Assembly: GCF_010915725.1 (NCBI RefSeq)
Contig: NZ_JAAIJR010000057.1
Coordinates: 1-33,782 of the forward strand
Length of the DNA: 33,782 nt
Direction: 5' to 3'
DNA from: Thiorhodococcus mannitoliphagus
Lineage (GTDB): Bacteria; Pseudomonadota; Gammaproteobacteria; Chromatiales; Chromatiaceae
Shown: positions 27,290 to 33,782 of the stretch, one piece after another
How the letters are laid out: the number at the start of each line of letters is the position of its first letter
Numbering within the stretch: position 1 is the stretch's first letter
The notes under the pieces: generated by a model
The model's input: the letters and a program-made list of their open reading frames with translations, nothing else
What the model was told of the DNA's origin: nothing
The model's database searches: none
Program-made: the position numbers and the translations under genes

Positions 27290-28465
27290 CTAGAGTTCGC
27301 CTCGGAAGGCTCGGTGTTGGAGGGATGAAATAAGACAGGTAGAACTCATCAACGCGGTTGAGTATTCGGATGAAAACGCGGAAATAGCTTTCATTCGCTC
27401 CGAAAAGACATTCTGAAGATATAGTGGAGGAACTATTAATCGGAGTTTCCGCAACTCCTTAACGTTTAAATGACGGGACGTTGATCCAACCATGACATGA
27501 TTAATTCTATCAGGTGCAAGGACATACAGAAGTAAACGCAACAAGCATTCGGAATTCATTACGCTGCTTGAAGGCCTGACTTGAACAAGTCTTTGCCCCA
27601 TACACCAACGCGCCTCATGCGGCACAATCGCCGCTATACCAACTGTTCCTTCCCTGCTAAGTACAATGTCCCCTTCTTTTAAGTATCCGCGTTTCGAACG
27701 CTCGTGGTAAGCCTCCTCTGACACGTAACGCTTATCGGACCAAGCCCAAGATCCAATAGTGATGTTTGATGTCCGCAAACACGTAACCCCTTTATCCGTC
27801 CAAGTTGGCGTGGAATGAGGGCAGTCGTTGATGCTATCACATAATTCTTCAAGGCTTTTTGAAGGCCACCCTTTTTGGTTTGCGATTGGATCACCAAACA
27901 TCTCATAGAAAATCGCCTGCCCGAGTGTGTTGAGGCGGTCGATGGCGCGCTGACGCAGACGGCGCAGGCTGTCCGCCTGATCGAGGATTGCTGCAATGCG
28001 TTTTTGTTCTTCGAGGGGCGGGAGGGGAACGAGTGTCTCACGAACAATCTCAGAATTCAGATTCTTAACTGTGGAACCAGGAGCACGCGCTGCAAAACGA
28101 GCATAGATTTCGGAGGAACCGAGTAAATGATAGAAAAAATCTTGATGCACCTGTTCACTACGAGGACGAAGCAATAGCCAGCCATCATGAATACATCCAC
28201 TTGTTTTCATGATATAAGGTCGCCCGAAACTCATAGAATTTGTTAACAGGAAATCTCCGGTCTTTACCTCGCGAGATTTTTTGCGACCCTCGGGAATAAT
28301 TCGTTGTTTTGTTTTTGTGATGTATTTATTGCTTAAGCTGGCATCAGAAATCATGACCCAGTTGATGCCATCAGCATCATCGGTAAGAAACTTTTGAATC
28401 GGACGAGGCGATCCGCCTCGTGCAACTTCAAAAATCTCATCGATGGCAACGTTTGACCAACTCAT
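27290..28465 (-). CDS. hsdS: type I restriction enzyme, S (HsdS) specificity subunit
   Basis: 391 residues with two target-recognition domains (about 1-140 and 195-345). They are separated by a conserved helix region L-P-P-L-E-E-Q-K-R-I-A-A-I-L (148-161), and the C-terminal spacer is weaker. It sets the bipartite recognition sequence for HsdM and HsdR; the site cannot be read from the protein. The body (about 27340-28440) is clearly more AT-rich than hsdR and hsdM, as usual for exchanged specificity genes. GGAGGAG lies 8 bases before the ATG. That ribosome site lies within a 33-codon leftover hsdM tail, whose stop overlaps this start as ATGA. Confidence 0.95.
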   Translation of the reverse strand: MSWSNVAIDEIFEVARGGSPRPIQKFLTDDADGINWVMISDASLSNKYITKTKQRIIPEGRKKSREVKTGDFLLTNSMSFGRPYIMKTSGCIHDGWLLLRPRSEQVHQDFFYHLLGSSEIYARFAARAPGSTVKNLNSEIVRETLVPLPPLEEQKRIAAILDQADSLRRLRQRAIDRLNTLGQAIFYEMFGDPIANQKGWPSKSLEELCDSINDCPHSTPTWTDKGVTCLRTSNITIGSWAWSDKRYVSEEAYHERSKRGYLKEGDIVLSREGTVGIAAIVPHEARWCMGQRLVQVRPSSSVMNSECLLRLLLYVLAPDRINHVMVGSTSRHLNVKELRKLRLIVPPLYLQNVFSERMKAISAFSSEYSTALMSSTCLISSLQHRAFRGEL

Positions 28466-28563
28466 CCCAGCATCTCCTCCAGCCGCGTCAGTCCTTCTGT
28501 AATCTCCTCCGCGATCTCCCGCAGCTCACCGATACTATCGGCGAATATCTCATCATTCATCAT
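28462..28563 (-). pseudogene. leftover hsdM 3' end (33 codons) directly before hsdS
   Basis: The frame reads M-M-N-D-E-I-F-A-D-S, then I-G-E-L-R-E-I-A-E-E-I-T-E-G-L-T-R-L-E-E-M-L-G and stop. The second part matches the C-terminus of HsdM (I-R-E-L-R-E-I-E-G-E-I-A-Q-G-L-T-R-L-E-D-M-L-G) at 17 of 23 positions, and the DNA at about 60 of 76 by eye. Its TGA overlaps the hsdS start, the classical hsdM-hsdS junction. It begins 2 bp after the higA stop. It is most likely the tail of the hsdM that originally preceded this hsdS. It may still be translated and help coupling. Confidence 0.8.
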
Positions 28564-28565
28564 GT

Positions 28566-28883
28566 CTATTTGTGCTCCGCCGGACGTTGGGCCGGCTGCA
28601 CGAGCGGTGGCGGGGAGGACTGTTCGAGTTGCCATACATCATAGGCCACCTGCTCGCGCAGGAAGCTCTCGGCAGAGGGGCCTTCACGATCCGTTGCGAG
28701 CCAGAGTGCGAGACGTCTGGCAAGGTCTGGCGTGATCGCGGTCCGTCCATTCAACACCCGCGACAGGACCAGACGCGATACGCCGAGTTGCCGCGCTGCC
28801 TCGCTGACCGACAGGCCGAGCGCGGGTAACACGTCCTCACGCAAAGCCTCGCCCGGATGAGGGGGGTTAAACATCCTAGCCAT
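28566..28883 (-). CDS. higA: HigA-type antitoxin (XRE helix-turn-helix)
   Basis: 105 residues: H-P-G-E-A-L-R-E-D-V-L at 9-19, then the helix-turn-helix V-S-E-A-A-R-Q-L-G-V-S-R-L-V-L-S-R-V-L-N-G-R, and A-R-R-L-A-L-W-L-A, ending Y-D-V-W-Q-L-E. Family members neutralise HigB and repress their own promoter. A Pro-rich tail of about 17 residues follows the usual end. ATG at 28881-28883 with AAGG 8 bases upstream; 12 bp after higB, the toxin-first order normal for hig loci. Confidence 0.92.
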   Translation of the reverse strand: MARMFNPPHPGEALREDVLPALGLSVSEAARQLGVSRLVLSRVLNGRTAITPDLARRLALWLATDREGPSAESFLREQVAYDVWQLEQSSPPPLVQPAQRPAEHK

Positions 28884-28895
28884 CTCGATAGCCTT

Positions 28896-29165
28896 CTAGT
28901 GATAGTCCAGATAATCGACGAGAACGGCATCTTCGTCCTCGAACAGAAAAGTGAGACGCCAATTTCCATTCACCCAGACCGACCAGCGTCCGTCGGATAA
29001 CGGATGCAGGCGCCAGCCCGGATAGTCCATGTCGCCGGGCGCCGAAGCCGCATTGAGTCGTGCAAGTTGCCTCGCGAGACGCGGGGCATGATGCGGCTGG
29101 ATACCCGCTTTCGATCCCGTCTCGAAGAATCGACGCAGACCGGCATGGCGAAAGCTTTTGATCAT
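28896..29165 (-). CDS. higB: HigB-type toxin (RelE/ParE superfamily mRNA interferase)
   Basis: 89 residues of the killer-protein family: M-I-K-S-F-R-H-A-G-L-R-R-F-F-E-T-G at the start, R-L-A-R-Q-L-A-R-L-N-A-A, P-G-W-R-L-H-P-L, and W-R-L-T-F-L-F-E-D-E-D-A-V-L-V-D-Y-L-D-Y-H at the end. Relatives cleave ribosome-bound mRNA. It looks full length and intact. It sits between hsdM and hsdS, so polar effects on hsdS expression are likely. No strong ribosome site is seen. Confidence 0.92.
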   Translation of the reverse strand: MIKSFRHAGLRRFFETGSKAGIQPHHAPRLARQLARLNAASAPGDMDYPGWRLHPLSDGRWSVWVNGNWRLTFLFEDEDAVLVDYLDYH

Positions 29166-29177
29166 TGTATCGGGTGA

Positions 29178-29384
29178 TCATTCGCGACCGTGCCGCTCAG
29201 CCAGATCGGCGACACCGGTCTCCACGGCAACCTGCTCGATGTTCTCCAGCAAGGACCACCATTGATCCTGGCTCAAGCCGGATTCGAGCGAGGTGGTCAG
29301 CAGGTTGACGATGAACTGTCGCGCATCGGGCAAGGCATCGAGTTTCTGCGCCAGATGATCGGGGATCTCCAGGGTCAGGTGCAT
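29178..29384 (-). CDS. small antitoxin-like protein, possibly truncated
   Basis: 68 residues. The N-terminus M-H-L-T-L-E-I-P-D-H-L-A-Q-K-L resembles the first strand of ribbon-helix-helix-like small antitoxins. It continues with D-Q-W-W-S-L-L-E-N-I-E-Q-V-A-V-E-T-G-V and A-D-L-A-E-R-H. Related small proteins, as I recall them, continue with an H-D-H-Y-L-Y-G-like end; here the reading ends R-H-G-R-E, so a cut C-terminus is possible. It overlaps the hsdM end by 10 bp and lies 12 bp before higB. No PIN-type partner is present. Assignment to a family is uncertain. Confidence 0.65.
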   Translation of the reverse strand: MHLTLEIPDHLAQKLDALPDARQFIVNLLTTSLESGLSQDQWWSLLENIEQVAVETGVADLAERHGRE

Positions 29385-30955
29385 GGTTCAGTCTCCGGAC
29401 GATGTGAATCCGATGAGCCGAGCATGTCCTCTAACCGCGTCAGTCCCTGAGCAATCTCTCCCTCGATCTCCCGCAACTCACGGATGATGTCGGCGGGCGC
29501 GTCATGCTCGACCTGCTCGTGCTCAACCTCCTTATAGCGGTTGAGTGACAGGTCATAGCTCTTGGTCGCGGCGATGTCGGCCTTGGGCACGCAGAAGCTC
29601 TGTGCCGTGCGCGGTCGTCTCTGTTCGCTGCCCTCTCGCTTCTGCCAGCGTTCCAGCACATCGGGCAGGTTGTTCTTGCCGTGCTCCTCCTCTGTGAGTG
29701 CCTGCCTCGGAACCGGGCCAAGCTTCTCCCGTGGCAACAGCTCGGTGCGCTTGTCATCGAGCGAGTAGCCGTCGGCCTGCACGTCATAGAACCAGACCCG
29801 GTCGGTCCCGCCGACGCCGGTCTTGGTGAAGAAGAGGATGGCGGTGGAGACTCCGGCATAGGGCCGAAACACGCCCGATGGGAGTTTGACCACGGCATCG
29901 AGCTTGTGATCCTCGACCAGCATCCGGCGCAGCGCCTGATGGGCCTTGGACGAGCCGAAGAGCACGCCATCGGGCACGATGACCGCCGCCCGGCCCCCCG
30001 TTTTCAGTAGGCGCAGGAAGAGCGCCAGGAACAACAGCTCGGTCTTCTTGGTCTTGACGATCTTCTGGAGATCCTTGGCCGTGCTCTCGTAGTCGAGCGA
30101 TCCGGCGAAGGGTGGATTGGCGAGAACCAGCGAGTAGGTCCCGGCATCGGCGGCGTGGTCCTGAGCCAGACTGTCACGATAGGTGACATCGGCATTCTCG
30201 ACCCCATGCAGGATCATGTTCATGGCACCGATGCGTAGCATGGTGCCGTCGAAGTCGAAGGCGTGAAACAGCTTCTCGTGGAAGTGGCGGCGCTGGCGTT
30301 CATTGCGGAACAGGCCCGGATGCTGATCGCGTAGATACTCGCCGACCGCCACCGGAAAGCCGCAGGTTCCAGCGGCTGGATCGCACATCACATCGTCCGG
30401 GGTCGGGGCGACCATCTCAACCATGAGCTGGATGATGTGGCGCGGTGTGCGGAACTGTCCGTTCTGCCCGGCAGAAGCGATCTTGCCGAGCATGTACTCG
30501 TAGAGATCGCCCTTGGTGTCGCGGTCGTCCATCGGGACCTTGTCCAGCATCTCGACCGCCTTGGCGAGCAGCGCCGGGTTGCTGAAACCGAGGCGCGCAT
30601 CGCGCATGTGGCGACCATAGCTGGAGCCTTCCTCGCCGAGGGTGCGTAGGAAGGGAAAGACGTGATCGGCGATCACATCCATCATCTCGCGGGACTCGAC
30701 GTGCTTGAAGCGCGACCAGCGCATGGCCTCGTAGGCACAGCCCTTGTCGTCTTGCCCTTCCGGGAAGATGCGCCGTTCCATTGGCCGGCCCAGCATCTGC
30801 GCCTTGTTCTCCTCCAACGTATGCAGATCGTCCAAGCGCTTGATGAACAGCAGGTAGGTGATCTGCTCGATCACTGACAGCGGGTTGGAGACCCCACCAG
30901 ACCAGAAGGCATTCCAGATTTGATCGACTTGGTTGCGGATTTCGCCGGTGAGCAT
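29375..30955 (-). CDS. hsdM: type I restriction-modification, M (HsdM) subunit
   Basis: 526 residues. The N-terminal helical HsdM domain (about 5-140; V-I-E-Q-I-T-Y-L-L-F-I-K-R-L) precedes the N6-adenine methyltransferase domain, with SAM motif D-P-A-A-G-T-C-G-F at 192-200 and catalytic N-P-P-F at 280-283. The C-terminal coiled part contacts HsdS. Methylates host sites and is required for restriction. First gene of the RM locus. After M-L-G it carries 13 extra residues running into the small-gene cluster, whereas the relic before hsdS stops at M-L-G, showing that the junction was rearranged. All active-site motifs are present. Confidence 0.97.
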   Translation of the reverse strand: MLTGEIRNQVDQIWNAFWSGGVSNPLSVIEQITYLLFIKRLDDLHTLEENKAQMLGRPMERRIFPEGQDDKGCAYEAMRWSRFKHVESREMMDVIADHVFPFLRTLGEEGSSYGRHMRDARLGFSNPALLAKAVEMLDKVPMDDRDTKGDLYEYMLGKIASAGQNGQFRTPRHIIQLMVEMVAPTPDDVMCDPAAGTCGFPVAVGEYLRDQHPGLFRNERQRRHFHEKLFHAFDFDGTMLRIGAMNMILHGVENADVTYRDSLAQDHAADAGTYSLVLANPPFAGSLDYESTAKDLQKIVKTKKTELLFLALFLRLLKTGGRAAVIVPDGVLFGSSKAHQALRRMLVEDHKLDAVVKLPSGVFRPYAGVSTAILFFTKTGVGGTDRVWFYDVQADGYSLDDKRTELLPREKLGPVPRQALTEEEHGKNNLPDVLERWQKREGSEQRRPRTAQSFCVPKADIAATKSYDLSLNRYKEVEHEQVEHDAPADIIRELREIEGEIAQGLTRLEDMLGSSDSHRPETEPCT

Positions 30956-31494
30956 AGGGCTTGAGTAACGTCCTGGTGACTGGGTGGAGCGAGTAAGGAC
31001 ACGGCATGAGGCCGTCTTGCCCCCGAAGTTTACGGCAGTTCAGGTGCTGACGACAGATTGCGGGTTAGCGGACGAATCCGTCAGGGTAGCGGGTGTCCTG
31101 GTGTAGGCGCGCAACCAAGTCATTAAAGTGTAATTTCTGCCTTATAGATGGCCCTTGTTTGGGCGATCAAGGCGTTGTTGTGGTGGTTGTCGCAGGCAGA
31201 AATAACCTAAAAGCGTATTGCCGGTACGTTATTGCCCAGGAAGCGAATCACATCAAGTCAATATATTTTATTGCTAATTTTCCTATCCGATACGGAATTA
31301 CACTTTTATCAAGACTTTGCAAACGAGGATGAAAGGCACGTATCCACAATTATATCTACGCCTCTGCGAGATGGCAGTAAAAAATGCAATTTCGTATTGT
31401 GTAACTTAGGTGCGTGATCGTTCGCCTTGCGGCCCCTCATCAAGACTCCAGGGAGCAGGCGTGATGACCCTTTGCCCAAGTAGGAATAATGTGC
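30956..31494. other. intergenic region with an AT-rich block and related inverted motifs
   Basis: About 540 bp upstream of hsdM. No supported gene. From about 31110 to 31405 the sequence is clearly AT-richer than its surroundings. Three related motifs occur: AAAGTGTAATTTC near 31126, ATACGGAATTACACTTTTAT near 31291 and AATGCAATTTCGTATTGTG near 31384; the outer two are inverted relative to the middle one. ATTTCTGCC near 31135 and GGCAGAAAT near 31194 form a further inverted pair. This may be an operator region for hsdM, or a remnant of an inserted element. Confidence 0.5.
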
Positions 31495-31701
31495 TCATGG
31501 TCGTTGGTTCTCTATGGATTCAGCCGTCCCTGGCGTTCTGGTATCTGGGATCAGAGTAAACCGCGTTCTGCCAGTGAAGTACCCTCCTAACTCGTGCCGA
31601 GCCAGAATCGTTGGGATAAGGGCGTCAAGGTCGCGTCTGCTGAATGCGCTGAGCGCTGCCCGTGTGATGACCGTTCGACCCAGTGGAAAGAGTGTGTTCA
31701 T
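31495..31701 (-). CDS. small plasmid/phage-type protein, probably truncated
   Basis: 68 residues starting M-N-T-L-F-P-L-G-R-T-V-I-T-R-A-A-L-S-A-F. This start resembles small proteins common next to primase-like genes on plasmids and integrated elements. Those continue to an E-A-D-R-S-type C-terminus that is missing here; the second half (G-Y-F-T-G-R-T-R-F-T) does not match, so an internal deletion is likely. GGGAGG lies 8 bases before the ATG. That ATG overlaps the original stop of the Toprim gene as ATGA, so the two were translationally coupled. Function unknown. Confidence 0.5.
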   Translation of the reverse strand: MNTLFPLGRTVITRAALSAFSRRDLDALIPTILARHELGGYFTGRTRFTLIPDTRTPGTAESIENQRP

Positions 31702-32267
31702 GCAACCAACCTCCCGGTCAGAACATCCAGCCAGTCGACACTTTTAGGAACTGTCCATCAACAACTTCCCCCCTTTCGCAAAGGGGGGCTAGGGGGGATT
31801 TCGGGCGGCATCGCTCGCATCGGGAAACAATTGATGGACACTTTCTTAGCATTGCTCACGATCGGCGGTAGTCTCACCTCAACTGCCAGTCCTCGCCTAG
31901 CCAACCGCTCCTTCAGTCGCTGAGCGGCTTTCTCACCTCGGCCTGACTGGTCCCTGTCAGCCCAAATCGTCAGCTTCTCGATCGGGGTTGGTGGATCGAA
32001 GGTCTCCAGGAGCGTTGCACTCCCAGCCGCCCAGATCGGGGTTCCCGTCATCATCTGCACAGCAAGAGCCGTTTCGATCCCCTCGGCAATGCCTAGTTCC
32101 GATCGAGCTTCCGCCAGGCGGATAGCGCATCCAGCCAACTTACAACCCTCTGGGTAAGGCATCAGCTTTCTCGGTGCTAGTACATCTGCCTTCCGCCCGT
32201 CAAGACTGAGGTAGGTCCGATGCAGAGTCACAAGCCGCCCCTCCTGACTGGTTACAGCCGAGACCAT
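31698..32267 (-). pseudogene. Toprim-domain primase-like protein, N-truncated and MITE-interrupted
   Basis: The part from 32267 reads M-V-S-A-V-T-S-Q-E-G-R-L-V-T-L-H-R-T-Y-L, then G-I-A-E-G-I-E-T-A-L-A-V (Toprim Glu motif), and I-W-A-D-R-D-Q-S-G-R-G (the D-x-D-like motif), as in Toprim_3/DUF7146 phage and plasmid primases. Upstream the same frame reads G-G-A-G-I-Y-P-A before the ATG, a family-like stretch with no start codon, so the N-terminal zinc-binding half is lost. Downstream a MITE at 31745-31848 adds a foreign tail and a TGA at 31758-31760. Past it the frame resumes K-S-V-D-W-L-D-V-L-T-G-R-L-V-A and stops at 31698-31700. Confidence 0.85.
31745..31848 (+). repeat. MITE copy 7, inside the Toprim gene
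   Basis: A 100-bp body between TA at 31745-31746 and TA at 31847-31848. The left end is GGAACTGTCCATCAACAA, the right end CAATTGATGGACACTTTC, with the central hairpin CCCCCCTTTCGCAAAGGGGGG. Body plus one TA is 102 bp (34 codons), so the host frame is kept but for one in-frame TGA. Confidence 0.92.
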
Positions 32268-32965
32268 CGCGGGGTATATACCAGCTCCTCCGGTTCGATG
32301 CTCTTGCCTGCCATTTCTTCAGCCGTGTAGCTGGACTCCTCCGGGAAGGCTGCACGCAAAGACGCTGCCTTGGCACACTTCAGCAACTGTCCCCGTGGTC
32401 GTTTAATCCACATAACCGTCGGGACTTCTGAGGAAGCGCCTCCAGCTCGGCTGTAGGTCTCAAGCCAGAAGACCGTTTCGGTGAAGGGACAGCGCATCCC
32501 ACCGATCAGTCGGTAGACCCTAACCTCACACCACTCGGGGAACGTCACCTGAACCCTCACATCACGCCAGCCGTCTTCAGTCTTGGCTCTGCCTGCGAAG
32601 ATCCGAGCACTGTCTGGACCGAAGCGAGGCGAGTCCATGCCGGCCCACTCCTTGGTGCGTGCCGCTGTGATCTGGACTTCATTGATGCCGGGCCAGACGG
32701 TCTCGATCTCCCGATCGAGTGCCTTGCTCCACATCGGCACGACATGGACCGGGCGCTTCATCACATCGAGACCCCGTGCTTGGCAGTAGCGGACAGCAAG
32801 CAGGATGCCTTCAGCCGTCTTGGCACTGGGAAAGATGCTCTCGGTCAGGACCTTCCAGGCGTTGAAATCGAGCCCAAGCTCTGCGAGCGTACTGTCTGAG
32901 ATGGCGAGTCGGAGATCGGGGGCTGGCGTGGTGGTCTTGAGTTGTGTCTTGGCTCGTGTAGCCAT
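32252..32965 (-). CDS. bet: phage recombination protein Bet (RecT/Bet single-strand annealing family)
   Basis: 237 residues from the ATG at 32963-32965, chosen for GAGGTG 8 bases upstream; another ATG at 32995 lacks a site. Core motifs: A-E-G-I-L-L-A-V-R-Y-C-Q-A-R-G-L-D-V-M-K, P-V-H-V-V-P-M-W, and T-V-M-W-I-K-R-P-R-G-Q-L-L-K-C-A-K-A-A-S-L-R-A-A-F-P-E-E. Such proteins anneal complementary single strands in phage recombination, normally with a partner exonuclease, which is not visible here. The last residues (Y-T-P-R-W-S-R-L) overlap the Toprim remnant and look abnormal, so its C-terminus may be cut by the same deletion that removed the Toprim 5' end. Confidence 0.9.
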   Translation of the reverse strand: MATRAKTQLKTTTPAPDLRLAISDSTLAELGLDFNAWKVLTESIFPSAKTAEGILLAVRYCQARGLDVMKRPVHVVPMWSKALDREIETVWPGINEVQITAARTKEWAGMDSPRFGPDSARIFAGRAKTEDGWRDVRVQVTFPEWCEVRVYRLIGGMRCPFTETVFWLETYSRAGGASSEVPTVMWIKRPRGQLLKCAKAASLRAAFPEESSYTAEEMAGKSIEPEELVYTPRWSRL

Positions 32966-33048
32966 GTTGCGGGCACCTCGTCGGTGGGTGGACAATCCAT
33001 CACCTAACGCGAAGCGCCTTTTACCTTGAGGTAGGCAGAGGGCATGAT

Positions 33049-33073
33049 GGGGGGGTTAGGGGGTTTCTGGGGG
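33049..33073 (+). other. G-run cluster upstream of the bet gene
   Basis: Seven Gs (33049-33055), five Gs (33059-33063) and five Gs (33069-33073), separated by 3 and 5 bases. The first run can supply two tracts, so a G-quadruplex on the plus strand is possible. It lies between divergent bet and the SEC-C gene, in their shared control region. Confidence 0.4.
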
Positions 33074-33149
33074 TTATTCCCAGCCCGTGGAAAATTGAAA
33101 AGCGCGTAGCCAGTTCCTTGAACTTAGAGCGAAGAACCTTGAGGTTTGT

Positions 33150-33425
33150 ATGGCAAAGCTAGGCTCAGAGAAACGTCCGATCATTTGTCGCGTTCAAAGC
33201 GACGAAAGGGCGCAGTACGTGGCAGAGACCTGTACTGCAAATGGTTGGCACTACATCATCGGTTTCGAGTTTGATAAGCCCGAGGATATATCCGACTTGG
33301 AGCGCATGCTGAATCCTGTGAAAGCGGCGGTATCCAGCAAGGTTGGCAGAAACGATCCTTGTCCCTGTGGTAGTGGCAAGAAGTACAAGAAGTGCTGTGG
33401 TGCTAGCGCTGAGTTGGTGGCGTAG
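33150..33425 (+). CDS. SEC-C motif metal-binding protein (PBPRA1643-type)
   Basis: 91 residues. The N-terminal part [21 protein letters not shown] and [15 protein letters not shown] match the small PBPRA1643-like family. The C-terminus [20 protein letters not shown] is a complete SEC-C zinc-binding motif, as in SecA. GAGG lies 5 bases before the ATG. Its role is not known. It stands alone on the plus strand at the edge of the phage remnants. Confidence 0.93.
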   Translation: MAKLGSEKRPIICRVQSDERAQYVAETCTANGWHYIIGFEFDKPEDISDLERMLNPVKAAVSSKVGRNDPCPCGSGKKYKKCCGASAELVA

Positions 33426-33782
33426 ATTTGGTAGAGCCTTCCTGATTCTTCGTTTTGATAAAAACGAGAGCCATCAGATTTGACTAGATTTTTGTCAGAG
33501 TTCTAAGACAAGAAGGACAGGTTTTATCCTATAGAGTTTATACCAGCTGGCGAAATTATCGGGGCAGCGCATCAGGTGCGTACAGTATAGATGTTTCATT
33601 TGACATGGGGACGCCGGGAGTGCTTCACTAATATAAATAACTGATTTTAAATTACTTTAAATTTTAAATAAGATTCTAGCGTCTCCATGAGAGGTGAAAT
33701 ATCTATAAAAACGATGAGATCCAAAAACAAGGCGCCGCCGATCTTGCTTTCTCTTTGAACGAAACCTGTTTCTTTGGCCAGC
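33426..33782. other. AT-rich tail with an inverted repeat
   Basis: About 357 bp, no gene seen. A short AT-rich hairpin (TCGTTTT at 33450-33456 with AAAACGA at 33461-33467) follows the SEC-C gene and may end its transcript. CATGGGGACGC at 33604-33614 is inverted as GCGTCTCCATG at 33679-33689 (10 of 11 pairs) around an AT-rich centre. This could be the end of a mobile element. Confidence 0.5.

Noticed and set aside
31093-31332. 79-residue plus-strand frame in the AT-rich block
   Set aside because: No ribosome site or family resemblance; it spans the inverted motifs and a V-V-V-V-V run from a GTT/GTG repeat.

Overview
The window is GC-rich gammaproteobacterial chromosome. The best guess is a purple sulfur bacterium or close relative (Chromatiaceae-like). 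This rests on the rplU-rpmA-obgE-proB block with ispB divergent, the signalling-gene density and the style of the small repeats. The lineage is an inference, not something shown by a marker gene.

Left part (1-13430), signalling. A QseC/PmrB-type histidine kinase and its OmpR-type regulator overlap by 4 bp. Upstream of them lies a membrane protein that appears to fuse a Pycsar-effector-like transmembrane module to a DUF3616-type beta-propeller. Next comes a tight three-gene operon on the minus strand: a corrinoid (B12)-binding protein, an MtaA/UroD-type methyltransferase-like protein, and a hybrid sensor kinase whose N-terminus looks like DUF1638. The first two genes overlap by ATGA. A second multi-PAS hybrid kinase is transcribed divergently. 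I read the operon as a possible corrinoid-linked sensory system and consider it one of the two most interesting loci, with the membrane-effector/propeller fusion as the other.

Middle part (13540-23369). Three tandem copies of a MITE are followed by an AraC/OruR-type regulator divergent from two exported DUF1254/DUF1214 paralogues. Then comes housekeeping sequence: tRNA-Cys(GCA), proB, obgE, rpmA, rplU, divergent ispB and tRNA-Pro(CGG).

Right part (23370 to the end) looks like a degraded genomic island or prophage next to tRNA-Pro. It holds an integrase remnant in frame behind the hsdR stop codon and a type I restriction-modification system (hsdR, hsdS, hsdM). Between hsdM and hsdS sit a HigBA toxin-antitoxin pair and an antitoxin-like small gene, plus a leftover copy of an hsdM 3' end. 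Beyond them are recombination/replication remnants (a Bet/RecT-type annealing protein, a Toprim primase fragment) and a SEC-C motif protein.

A family of about 100-bp MITEs with TA target duplications occurs seven times. One copy disrupts the Toprim gene so cleanly that removing it restores the reading frame. Another copy sits inside a second, different inverted-repeat element. The MITEs have therefore been mobile in this genome.
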